DNA from: Adiantum capillus-veneris | Lineage: Eukaryota > Streptophyta > Polypodiopsida > Polypodiales > Pteridaceae | DNA length: 64,000 bases | Assembly: GCA_014529385.2 (NCBI GenBank) | Contig: CM043945.1 | Span: forward strand, 97,072,612-97,136,611 | Direction of reading: 5' to 3' | In this document: positions 36,040 to 50,029 of the stretch, one piece after another | Numbering within the stretch: position 1 is the stretch's first letter | Layout of the letters: every line of letters starts with the position of its first letter | Notes under the pieces: model-generated | Databases searched by the model: none | Seen by the model: only the letters and a program-made list of their open reading frames with translations | What the model was told of the DNA's origin: nothing | Made by a program: the position numbers and the translations under genes

Positions 36040-36733
36040 TCTTGGGTCGACACAACTCAGTTGCACCAACGTTTGTCCAAATAGTCCACGTCGAGCCTGA
36101 GGACAAACTCTCTGTAGAGCTGGAAATCAAAGTAGGTAGGCACCTCCAAGTGGTGAGGCAAGGCATCGTAGTATGTCACATAACATAGAAGGGCATGCTC
36201 TCTCATGCCAAGGAGTAGACAGTGCTCTATGGAAAAGGGTGCTCGTGCCAATAAGTCTCATGGTCGTGGATGAAATTGTTGCAAAGTGGGTGAGCGTATT
36301 GAAGGAAGGACCTCCACCCAATGCCATGACAAACATGCTCTCCCAACACGGTGTGTGAGTGCGCACTCTTGGAAGGCACGAGGGTCCTACATCATAGCAA
36401 ACACTACCGAGGTAGCCTCCAAGGACTCTACCGCTAACCTGGACCATGGGCAGGCTAAAAGAATGCGAAGGCACTCTGCCCCATGAAATAACTCCGCTGC
36501 CAAAGTGTGTATGTCTGCTAGAGAGGGTGTAGGAACAAGAGGTGTCGGTCCCTACTCTGTGGATGTGGCTGCTGTGAGGGAGCCGACTGTTGAGGGGGTG
36601 CTAGCTGTTGGGGGGAGGGGGTCACCACCTCCATGCTTTGATTGCTGCAACATGGTGATTGCAATGAAAAAGGAAATACAATCAGTATCAGGAAATGCAA
36701 AAGTGTGCAACAAAATTTTAATAGGTAAATAAG
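36040..36733 (-). pseudogene. Possible 5' exons of the interrupted minus-strand gene
   Basis: A Pro/Gln/Ser-rich open block at 36644-36518 follows a good acceptor (ATGTTGCAG). A block at 36251-36057 encodes a plausible globular stretch (LPHHLEVPTYFDFQLYREF). Both lie on the minus strand upstream of the LTR-like insertion and are in the right order to be the 5' part of the gene ending at 31526. The joins could not be established, and stops occur between blocks. Treat as tentative. Confidence 0.3.
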
Positions 36734-36934
36734 GTAACCCTTTTACTATTGCGAAGTGGAAATTGAATATCGGCCTTAAACCTCCCATCAATAAATTTGG
36801 TCCCATCGATAAATTTGGTCGTTCAATTGTATCTACGACACAATCATTGTGTGCTAATATGCACAAATTCAAGGGGTTAAAATCTATCTAGGATGAGTTC
36901 TAAGCATAGCACAACCGATGGCTAGGAGCCAAAG

Positions 36935-37870
36935 ACCCTCATTTGAAGGTCATGAGCATGACTTTTATTTGGAGGACATTTTGATCCCTTATCTCCAAAA
37001 TTTGTATTTCAGCCCATTGAATGTTTCGAAATTTGTACTTACAAATACTCTCCAAAATGCTAGCTATCTAGATTAATATGTTCTTTGTACTTCTCAATGT
37101 GGCGCCATGGAGATGTGTGTGTGTGTCACACACACACACACACACACACACAGATTATACATCTAGATTAATATGTTCTTTGTACTTCTCAATGTGGCGC
37201 CATGGAGATGTGTGTGTGTGTGTGTGTTTCACACACACACACACACACAGATTATACATCAAACTCTGCATATGTTGTTCAAATATACTGTATTCACACT
37301 TGCAACTAACACACACACACACACACACACAGATTATACATCAAACTCTGCATATGTTGTTCAAATATACTGTATTCACACTTGCAACTAACAAAGGGAT
37401 AGAGGTAGTGAGACAGACCTCATCTTACAATTGAAATAAAGATATAACCAAATTGTGGGAATCATCTCACAATTAAAACAAAGAATTTAAATTGCAAGAA
37501 ATGTTGGAATGGAAGTCATGAATATAGATTCATTCAAATTACATTGGCAAGAGGTTTGGACTCGACCAGTTAGTTCTCTATAGACAATCTCTTTTTCCCT
37601 TCGTTGCATTACTTTGCATTCACCAATTAAGAAATAGAATTACAAGGACTTGTTCTCCGCGGTCTTGTCCACAATGTCATGCTGAAGTTTCAAAAGGTTG
37701 CATTGCTCCCTTATTGTGACCATTGTCACAAGGTTGAGCTCTTTGTTGAATACCTCCACATCTATGACACCATCGTTCTCCAGGCCTGCCGACTCTTGAT
37801 CAATAGGAATAAACTTAGAGTAGCTTGCAACAATCGGAGAGCACTGGTACCAGAAGGAGATGAGAAGGGA
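36935..37870 (-). repeat. Left arm of a large inverted repeat
   Basis: Reverse complement of about 40672-41529. The outer end reads ACCCTCATTTGAAGG on the plus strand. The arm contains a duplicated 'atgttctttgtacttctcaa' segment (37079 and 37172), a duplicated 'caaactctgcatatgttgtt' segment (37260 and 37342), and CA microsatellites. These make it somewhat longer than the right arm. Similarity continues into coding sequence to about 37870. Confidence 0.8.
37440..37870 (-). pseudogene. C-terminal fragment of the inverted-repeat gene, left copy
   Basis: The minus strand encodes a protein parallel to the plus-strand 40700-41003 product: both have FxPIDQE, GLEN, KELNLV, VTIR-QCNLL and REKEI-RELTGRVQ in the same order. 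A stop interrupts the left copy (SL*FYFL), and it lacks everything N-terminal. Conservation of protein similarity between arms shows that this was coding sequence. Confidence 0.6.
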
Positions 37871-39752
37871 CTTATTGTAGATTGAGTTGACTATCTTTTA
37901 CACAAAGCTAAACACGTGGTCCGAGCGGTATGAAGTTCCTCAGCTACACTTGGTAAAAGAAGCACAAGAGGCCAAAGGTCAAAGACCAAAGTGATTGATA
38001 GCGAAGAAATAGAATCGAACATCCAATTGAGTAGTGAAATAAAGACCAAACATGGAGATACGCCATCGGAGTTCCAGACTACTACAGATGAAGAAGAAGA
38101 GGAAGAGGAAGATATTAGAGTGCAATTCAAGCATAGGCCACAAGAACAAATTCCCCATGATGCAAGCACAAAGATCAACAAAAGAGGCCCCAAGGTTGAG
38201 GGAAGAAAGACACAAAAAGATTGTAGAGGACAAAAAGAAGGTAGAGACAAAAGGTGTTGAAGAAGATGAGGAGGAGGAAGAAGACTTGGAAAAACCCCTC
38301 AAACAACAAAAAGCTAAATGACTTGAAACGATCAAGTAGTACAAGAGGAGGAAATTGGCTGATTCAATGGAGCTTATTGACACCATGCGATAGCATATCC
38401 ATAAATTCTTCAAGAGCAAGGCTAAATAGAGAGCACAAGATGATTCCAAGAAACCATGAACATATGATTTGGAATCACTTGAGGAATCACCCAAGGGTAG
38501 GGATAAAGAATCTAAAGAATCACCAAGGGAGGAGATCGGTGTAGACTCTCTAGAGATCCACACAAAGACAACACCACATCTCTCTCCCATGCAAACCACA
38601 CCACCACCTGTTGAAGAAACCAAAGATAACTGTGAAAAACAGGACATAACTTAAGAGCAGATTCCCCTAGAGAAAAAATATTTTGACAAGCAACAAGAGA
38701 CTCAAGAAGAAGGATCTGGTTCCACCAAAGGAAGGGGAGGCAAGCAAAGCTAAAGAGAAACTAGAAGAGAAAGAGTTGGAGGCTAGTAGCTCTCAACAAT
38801 GAATCACATAAAAAAGAGGACTAGCATCACTATGATCGAGAGCAGTGGTAGAAGATTGCGATTGACTCATCAAACAGTTCAACTTGGACAAATACCTTGA
38901 TGCCATCAAGCTACATTTTCACTGTCAATGAGCCATATCGAACCTAGGAGAGTTGGATGTGAGCGATGCCAAAGTAGTAGCTCAAGAACTCAAAGATGTC
39001 AAACAAAGGCTCCAGCAGTAGATTGAGGATCTACAAGAAAGTTCAATCAAGTTGCAAGAAGAGCTAGACAAAGCAAAGAAGGAAGCTACGTACTATTTCA
39101 AAGAGGTCAAAGAATACAACAATGGTAAATAGACAAATGCAGGTAGAACAACAAACATTGGAAGAGGATCTAAAGAAAGAACATCACCAAATTGCAAAGC
39201 TAAGTGACTCTTACGATGCTATGAAGCACACCCCTCTCAAAGCTCTTGACAATCCAAGATAGAGACAACTACAAAAATCTATCATACTCCCACCACCAAA
39301 AGATCTTGCTCCATTAAGCAAGCATTCAAAACTGAAATTCCCTCCTTTGCAAGCAAGTTCAAACCTTATTCTTCCACTCAAAAAGAGCCATGGATTCTTC
39401 TTCTTCCTGCCTAATAGCTCTAGGGGTTGTCATACTCTCTACCCAACTAGCCTCACCAAAGTAGCACCATATACTCTCTCCCTAGCTAGTCACACCAAAG
39501 TAGCACCATATACTCTCTCCCTAGCTAGTCACACCAAAGTAACACCATATGCTCTATCACCATCTCAAACTCCATCAATATAGATAGTCAATGGCAACAA
39601 CACATGATATCCAAAGTTTCTTGGGTTCTTATGCAACCAAGAAGGAGGAAAAGATCCTCTAACAAAAAATCTATTGCATTCAGCATGGAAAGCACGAGTG
39701 CTATATTTCAAAGTGGAGGTCAACAAGAAAATTGTTAAGGAAGTTTTGATTG

Positions 39753-40048
39753 AGCATGTCTTTAGTCACTCTGACGTGATTGCAAATGGCAGAGATGTCT
39801 CATTGGTTTATCATCCACAATGCAATTGTAAGTGCTTTCTTAGCCTTCCTTCTGTATTCTTCCTTTTGAACCTTGTTGGTCTCTTACTTTCTTTTCTTTT
39901 TGATTCAGCATGTCTTTAGTCACTCTGACGTGATTGAAAATGGCAGAGATGTCTCATTGGTTTATCATCCACAATGCGATTGTAAGTGCTTTCTTAGCCT
40001 TCCTTCTGTATTATTCCTTGTTGGTCTCTTACTTTCTTTTCTTTTTGA
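39753..40048 (+). repeat. 154-bp tandem duplication spanning a coding end and splice donor
   Basis: 39753-39906 is repeated at 39907-40048 with a few differences and a small deletion. Each copy includes the coding stretch HVFSHSDVI, the donor GTAAGTG and the first part of the intron. Confidence 0.85.
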
Positions 40049-40671
40049 AGAGGTAGAACTATATGAAACAAGGTAGATCTAGTTTTCTAAAGTATTCCTA
40101 AGTTCTATTTAGTGGTCTCTTATGTTTTGTTATTGCAATTGATGTCTATCTTTCAACGTACAAGGAATGGGAGCTAGTGGAGTGTATTTTATGTCTCATA
40201 TTTGTAATCCATGCTAACATTGGTGTTTTATAGTATTTTGGAAGAACTAGCAAGATCCTTGCAGATGAGGGAATTTTCTTCTATGAGCACTTCTACCAAA
40301 GAAATCAAAAAGGTACCTTGGTTAAAGTTCCTCTCCCTACCAATTGGAGCTGTATTGACTGTCTAGTTTCGGACACCACAATGTGTGAAGCTCTTTGAAG
40401 CAACCTGTTTAGGGATGCGTAGAGGTCCCTACAAAATTTTGTACCCATCAAATTGGTGAAGGTTGCTAATTTATGTCCTATAATTTGATTTGTGGAACTA
40501 TTTCACACCTACCACATACATGTTGCAAAGACAATGCTAGTATGTAAATCTCTAGACACTTGCTTCTGTCACAAGCTTCTTGATAGAGGGTGGTATGTTA
40601 AAGAGGCGAACGGTATACATTGCGAGGTTGCACTAGACACTTTGGTGTCCAAGTACATGATCGGCACACAC

Positions 40672-41529
<858 letters not shown>

Positions 41530-41942
41530 GGGGAGAGAGTTGTCCCGGTGGATTAAATAATCCCTTGTGTGTGTTGTCTATAAACAGAGTGTTGTCAACA
41601 TTAAATGGGGCATGGCTTCAAGAAAAAGGTTTGTAATAAAGATGTACATTTGGTTTTGTAGGGTGGTAGTGGCCATCTATGACAACACACTCTAATTGGA
41701 AATACACAAAATTAAATTTCCAACGCTTGATTTCTATGTTACAAACTATGGCTACGAGGGGGTTGAGGTTTCTCAGCTGCATAGAAGACCTTATTGCAAT
41801 GCGAAATCTTGGAAAAAGAAATTGCAAACATTCCTTGGTTCCTGGTCATAAAATGACTGTGTCCGGCTACACGGAAGTTGCACAGGTTGAAAGATCCTGC
41901 ATTTGAATATACTGATCTCAAAACAACAACAATCCGTTGATG

Positions 41943-42476
41943 TCAAGAATAATTAGTCCCTTCAAACATTTTGAAAAACAAATAAGTAGTTAGGCAATAG
42001 GATGACTTCATCTTGATTTGCAGGTTGTGTCTTTCTTTTGAGGATTTCATTACCCTCTTTGCAAGGATAGCCCAAGAAATTTGATGCTTGCTAGGACTTG
42101 AGGCAACTTTCATGCAATTTTCCAATGCAAAGGCCTTTACAAATTGTGTCCCTACTTCATACATGAAGGGACCCTCCTGGTACACATCCCTATGTCTCCA
42201 CACAATCTTCTGTAAGAACATTAAATGAGCATGGTATGCCTTCACTTTCTTTTGGCTACCAAGAATAGGCTTTGGGTATATGAATACATCTTCCTAGACC
42301 TCATCCAAAATTTCATTAGTCGTTATCAAGGAACGAGGGTCAATCCCCTCCAAGGGCAGTCCACACTTTATATGAAACTCCTCAACAAGGCAACAAAACT
42401 TCGAGTGCACAAGTGGCTCAATGTTCCTAATCAAGTTGCTACTTGCATGAGACAGGGGATTTGTGGAAGGTTCCAT
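41943..42476 (-). pseudogene. Unknown coding remnant, one in-frame TAG
   Basis: An ATG-started frame at 42476 runs to 41943 with a single stop, TAG at 42294-42296. The product is about 178 codons, mixed charge, with Cys and aromatic residues (CGLPLEGIDPRSL; HLMFLQKIVWRHRDVY). Composition looks protein-like, and the frame continues at once after the TAG. No family recognised. It could be a further transposable-element remnant. Confidence 0.35.
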
Positions 42477-42858
42477 GTTGGTGTTCTTGATCTACATGCA
42501 CATCACACAGCTACTGAGACATGTTGTGTGCCAACTCACAAAATCTCTACATGCAGCTTATACAAGCAGCAAAGGATGGTGTGGACGTGCTCGTGCAAAC
42601 AAATATGGGGAATGCTGTAGAAATGTAGTGAATTGTGGCACATGCATCTCCACATGTTGCACATCATCTCAATGTGCATGCAATATCCTTGCAACAAAGG
42701 ATGCACATGCAACAATGTACAAGGGGAGACATACCTTGAATAGAAGAGCACAAGTAGCTCAACAACTTTTTGCCTTCAAGCATAGCATCATTTGTCCAAG
42801 ACTCCAAGTACAATAGCACTGCAGACAAGTTGGGTAGAGGTGCACGAGAGAATTAAGA

Positions 42859-42865
<7 letters not shown>

Positions 42866-42914
<49 letters not shown>
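42866..42914. repeat. (CA)n microsatellite
   Basis: About 24 CA units. Confidence 0.95.
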
Positions 42915-45251
<2,337 letters not shown>

Positions 45252-45483
45252 TGTTACCCATATACATGTGGTAGTGATGTGTGTGAACACACTTAGGACC
45301 GTCGGGGAATTTTTACCCTCTTTAGGAGGTTTTTTCCCCCCCGTGCATGATATATACGCGCATTCATTCTAGGGCTATCTATCTTTCCATTGCACACTAA
45401 GTAATACACTCTCTATTGTGTGCCCTGAGATTCCTTAGTCTTCTCCAAGTTGTGTGTGTTTCCTTGCAACCCTAATTCCAACA
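45252..45483 (+). repeat. 5' LTR of decayed copia copy
   Basis: 232 bp from TGTTACCCATATACATG to CTAATTCCAACA, matching the 227-bp LTR of the intact element with several substitutions and small indels. Confidence 0.92.
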
Positions 45484-45498
45484 ATTGGTATAAGAACA
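45484..45498 (+). promoter_or_regulatory. Mutated copia primer binding site
   Basis: Reads ATTGGTATAAGAACA where the intact element has TGGTATCAGAGC. The changed positions would weaken pairing with initiator Met-tRNA. Confidence 0.75.
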
Positions 45499-45741
45499 GA
45501 TTGCATCCTTTCGGGCTTAGTTTCTAGCGACTCTAGCACACGCCTGCTCACTTCCTTTGTTTTCACTACAGGTAGTACTGCACAAGATACTTTTTCATTT
45601 TGTGCAAAATTTCTATAAGTGCCTTTTTTTGCATAATAGGTCCCTTACAGTCTTCTACGGTTTGTGCTATATAGCACATATTGTTCCCGCTTTGTTTCTC
45701 CTCTTTTTTGGGCAATTTTCACATCAAGTGCAGCATTTACC

Positions 45742-47062
45742 ATGGCTGACAACAACACATATTTGTTCAAGATGTTTGATGATGAGGACAAATTGGATGG
45801 GGACGATTACCCTATGTGGGCTTACATGGTGCAACATGTTCTTGTGTCAAAGAGCATCTAGAATATTGTGCAAGGAATTGATGTACATCCTGGTTCTGAG
45901 GATGTGGGCGATGTTGAGGATGTTGTAGGTCTTGCTGCAAGGATTGTTGTTGTTAGAGTTGTTTTGCCTATAGTAGAACAAGCTCGTTGGGATGTAAAGG
46001 ATGTGCAGGCTCATGCGTTGATTGTGTTGTCTATGAAGCGCACCATTACTCCTCACATTTGTTCAACGAAATCTACAAAACAGGCTTGGGATATTCTGGC
46101 TGGTCTTCATGCAAGCCTCAATGAGGCAAAAATTACATTGCTACACGTAAAGAGTTGGAATCAAAGATTATCCATGAGGAAGATGATATGGACACATTCC
46201 TTGTTGGTGTCAAGGATATCAATGAGCAACTTAATTTTTGCAAGTGAAGTCATTTCAGCCAGTTCCCTTGTGTAGACTGTTCTTGATGCCTTATCAGATT
46301 CTTACCAGACTTTTGCTAGTACTTGAAGACTTATGACCCAAGGAAATCCTGAAATTGTCAAGTTTGATGCATTATGCACATTGCTGTTGCAAGAGTCACT
46401 TTCCAAAAAAGAAAACAGGACTAGACAGCGTGCAGGTGGAGTTGTGCTTACTGCTACAAATGACGGTTATTTCACACTTGCTGATGCACTTTATGTACCT
46501 GGGATCAAGAAAAATATTTTCTCTATATTTGCACTTGCTAGACTTCATCTTGTAGTCAAATTTGTGGATGACAGATGTACTGTACATGATCTCAATTTGG
46601 GTAACGAAATTGTTGCATATGGCATTTTATGTCGTGGGTTGTATAAGCTCACTTTGTATGACAAGTATGGGTAGAATTTTGCAAATGTAGGTTTGGATTC
46701 AAAGGCTATTTCAGATGCAAAACTTTGGCATGCACGTTTTGGTCATCTGAATTTTGCCAGTTTCCTGCGTTTGCAAAAATTTGATATGGTTTCTTCTTTG
46801 CCGCCTCTTGAAGCACGTGTCAAACACTTTTGTGAAGGCTGTATTTTGGATAAGATGCAGTGTTCTAAGTTTCCAAAGGATGGTTCAGATAGGGCCACAT
46901 GCAGGTTGCAGCTTGTGCATAGTGATGTTTGTGGGCCCATGCAAACTCCTTCCTTGGGGAATTACCTTTACTTCATGACTTTCATTCATGATTACTCCAA
47001 GCATGCATGGGTATTTCCGCTTCAAGAAAATTCCAAAGTTTTTATGCGCTTCAAAAAATTTC
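45742..47062 (+). pseudogene. Decayed copia gag-pol
   Basis: Starts MADNNTYLFKMF. Gag aligns with the intact copy, with TAG at 45859 (Trp in the intact copy), TAG at 46273 (Gln), TGA at 46324 (Trp) and TAG at 46672 (Gln). A pair of compensating frameshifts lies near 46145 and 46230. A deletion joins gag (RTRQRA) to the C-terminal part of the protease region (VVLTATNDG), so the CCHC knuckle and DSGA active site are absent. GAG-pre-integrase (LWHARFGHLN) and the first integrase Asp region (VHSDVCGP) follow to the break. It cannot make active enzymes. Confidence 0.9.
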
Positions 47063-47289
47063 TATTGGAATTAGGGTTGCAGAGAAACACACACACCTTG
47101 GAGAAGATGAAGGAAGCTCAAGGCACACAATAGAGAGTGTGTTACTTAGTGAGCAATGGAAATATTGATAGCCCTAGAGTGATGGGCGTATATACAATGC
47201 ACGGGGGAAAAACCCTCCTAAAGAGGGAAAAAATGCCCCGGCGGTCCTAGTGTGTTCACACACATCACTACCACATGTATATGGTAACA
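47063..47289 (-). repeat. Full-length LTR of a second, younger copia insertion
   Basis: 227 bp, only a few differences from 6705-6931, but the terminal TG is TA. Orientation is opposite to the copy it interrupts. With 47290-47424 it is the 3' end of a minus-strand element. Confidence 0.9.
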
Positions 47290-47633
47290 AATCCCCCCTG
47301 GAGTGATGCGATGAACGAGAGCTGGCACATGAGTAAAGGGAAGTGCCATGCCCTGAGGAGAGAATCAGTCCACAAAGGGGAGTAAGCCCAAAGCTGTGCG
47401 GAAAGCTTCAAGCTTCTCACGAGTTGGTCATATGTCGGGACTGGTTTTTCAAGTGTGTCTTCCTTTGCAACTTGTATAGCCTTGCTATGCCTTTGAGAAA
47501 ATCTTACAGCTGCCATACTATTCTTATGATCAGCCTTAGAGGACTCTCCACCACTTGATTCTAGCTCTTTTACCCTTTTCTCTAGCATTGCTATTGTCTC
47601 TTTGAGAGACATTGTTTTAGATGGAGAAGCCAT
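47268..47633 (-). CDS. Chimeric ORF: unknown N terminus fused to copia-derived sequence
   Basis: A true ATG at 47633 opens about 69 codons not found elsewhere in the window, with a short coiled coil (TIAMLEKRVKELE). The frame then continues across the junction at about 47424 into copia sequence in a non-pol frame, ending in the LTR at 47268. The N-terminal part resembles the start of a gag-like or other coiled-coil protein, family unknown. Whether it is expressed is unknown. The C-terminal part is accidental coding. Confidence 0.35.
   Translation of the reverse strand: MASPSKTMSLKETIAMLEKRVKELESSGGESSKADHKNSMAAVRFSQRHSKAIQVAKEDTLEKPVPTYDQLVRSLKLSAQLWAYSPLWTDSLLRAWHFPLLMCQLSFIASLQGGFVTIYMW
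47290..47424 (-). pseudogene. 3' pol end and polypurine tract of the younger copia copy
   Basis: Matches 6932-7064, covering the polypurine tract and the final pol codons. Similarity stops abruptly after 'cttctcacgag' at about 47424, so the rest of this element has been lost or replaced. Confidence 0.85.
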
Positions 47634-47639
47634 GTAATA

Positions 47640-48024
47640 GCTACAATGTCACAAGTTATACCTTAAATCATATAAAGTGTAAACAAAACTTAAAAACCGC
47701 AACAAAATATTTCTTTCAATCAATTAAAGTATTTTTAATGTTAGATACATCAAAGGCTAAGCACTTGTGCATCTCCAAACTACTAGCAAATTTATTGTGC
47801 ACCACTTCTTAAAGACATGCACCTCCTACTAACTACAATAAAGTCATGTATCACTACTTTGAATGAGTTCCAATCTCTCTCTTTGTACTGTTAGCTTTGT
47901 ATCCTCCATGTACAATGATCAGAACTATTACGTACTAGCCAGGCTAATTTGCATTTTTTGCCTTGGTGGTCAATCTCTCTAACAAATGCATGTACAAGAT
48001 CATCTTCACTCATTGTTGCCTGAG

Positions 48025-48028
<4 letters not shown>
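47640..48028. other. Unassigned spacer
   Basis: No gene seen. Lies upstream (minus sense) of the chimeric ORF and could hold its 5' region. Confidence 0.35.

Positions 48029-48089
<61 letters not shown>
48029..48089. repeat. (CT)n microsatellite
   Basis: About 30 units. Confidence 0.96.
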
Positions 48090-48092
<3 letters not shown>

Positions 48093-48295
48093 ACATCCCA
48101 AATGGGAGGTGATCCCCCCCCCCGGCGTCTTCTCCCTCTCTGATCTCACCTCTTTTTTAGGAGAAATATTAATGAAGTGAAATATCGAGCAACATGATCA
48201 AAATACATTTAAGCCCTATGGACAAATAGATCAGCATGCCAAATATCTAAACATCTCGCTTCCCAGAGACATAATGACCATTGTGAATAACATTT

Positions 48296-49938
<1,643 letters not shown>

Positions 49939-50029
49939 GCTGGAGGAGGCTAATCAATCACACTTCTTCAGGGCCCTCAAAGTCAAGAGAAATTGGGGAA
50001 TGATCCACTCGTTGTCCGATGGGGAAGGA

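Larger units (their letters stand above)
45252..47062 (+). mobile_element. Older, decayed copia copy (5' LTR to integrase), interrupted
   Basis: Same family as 6705-11882 but on the plus strand. LTR 45252-45483, a mutated primer site, and gag from ATG 45742. The pol frame stops in integrase near 47060, where a younger LTR in opposite orientation begins. Relative to the intact copy, roughly 180 codons with the zinc knuckle and the protease active site are missing at about 46434. The LTR differs from the intact one at about 18 sites by eye. Confidence 0.9.

Noticed and set aside
37679-37885. A 68-codon plus-strand frame in the left inverted arm
   Set aside because: It is antisense to the conserved protein fragment shared with the right arm.
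47063-47289. Autointegration of one copia cDNA as the source of the inverted LTR
   Set aside because: The two LTRs differ in age: one has only a few differences from the intact copy, the other about 18, so a later nested insertion is simpler.
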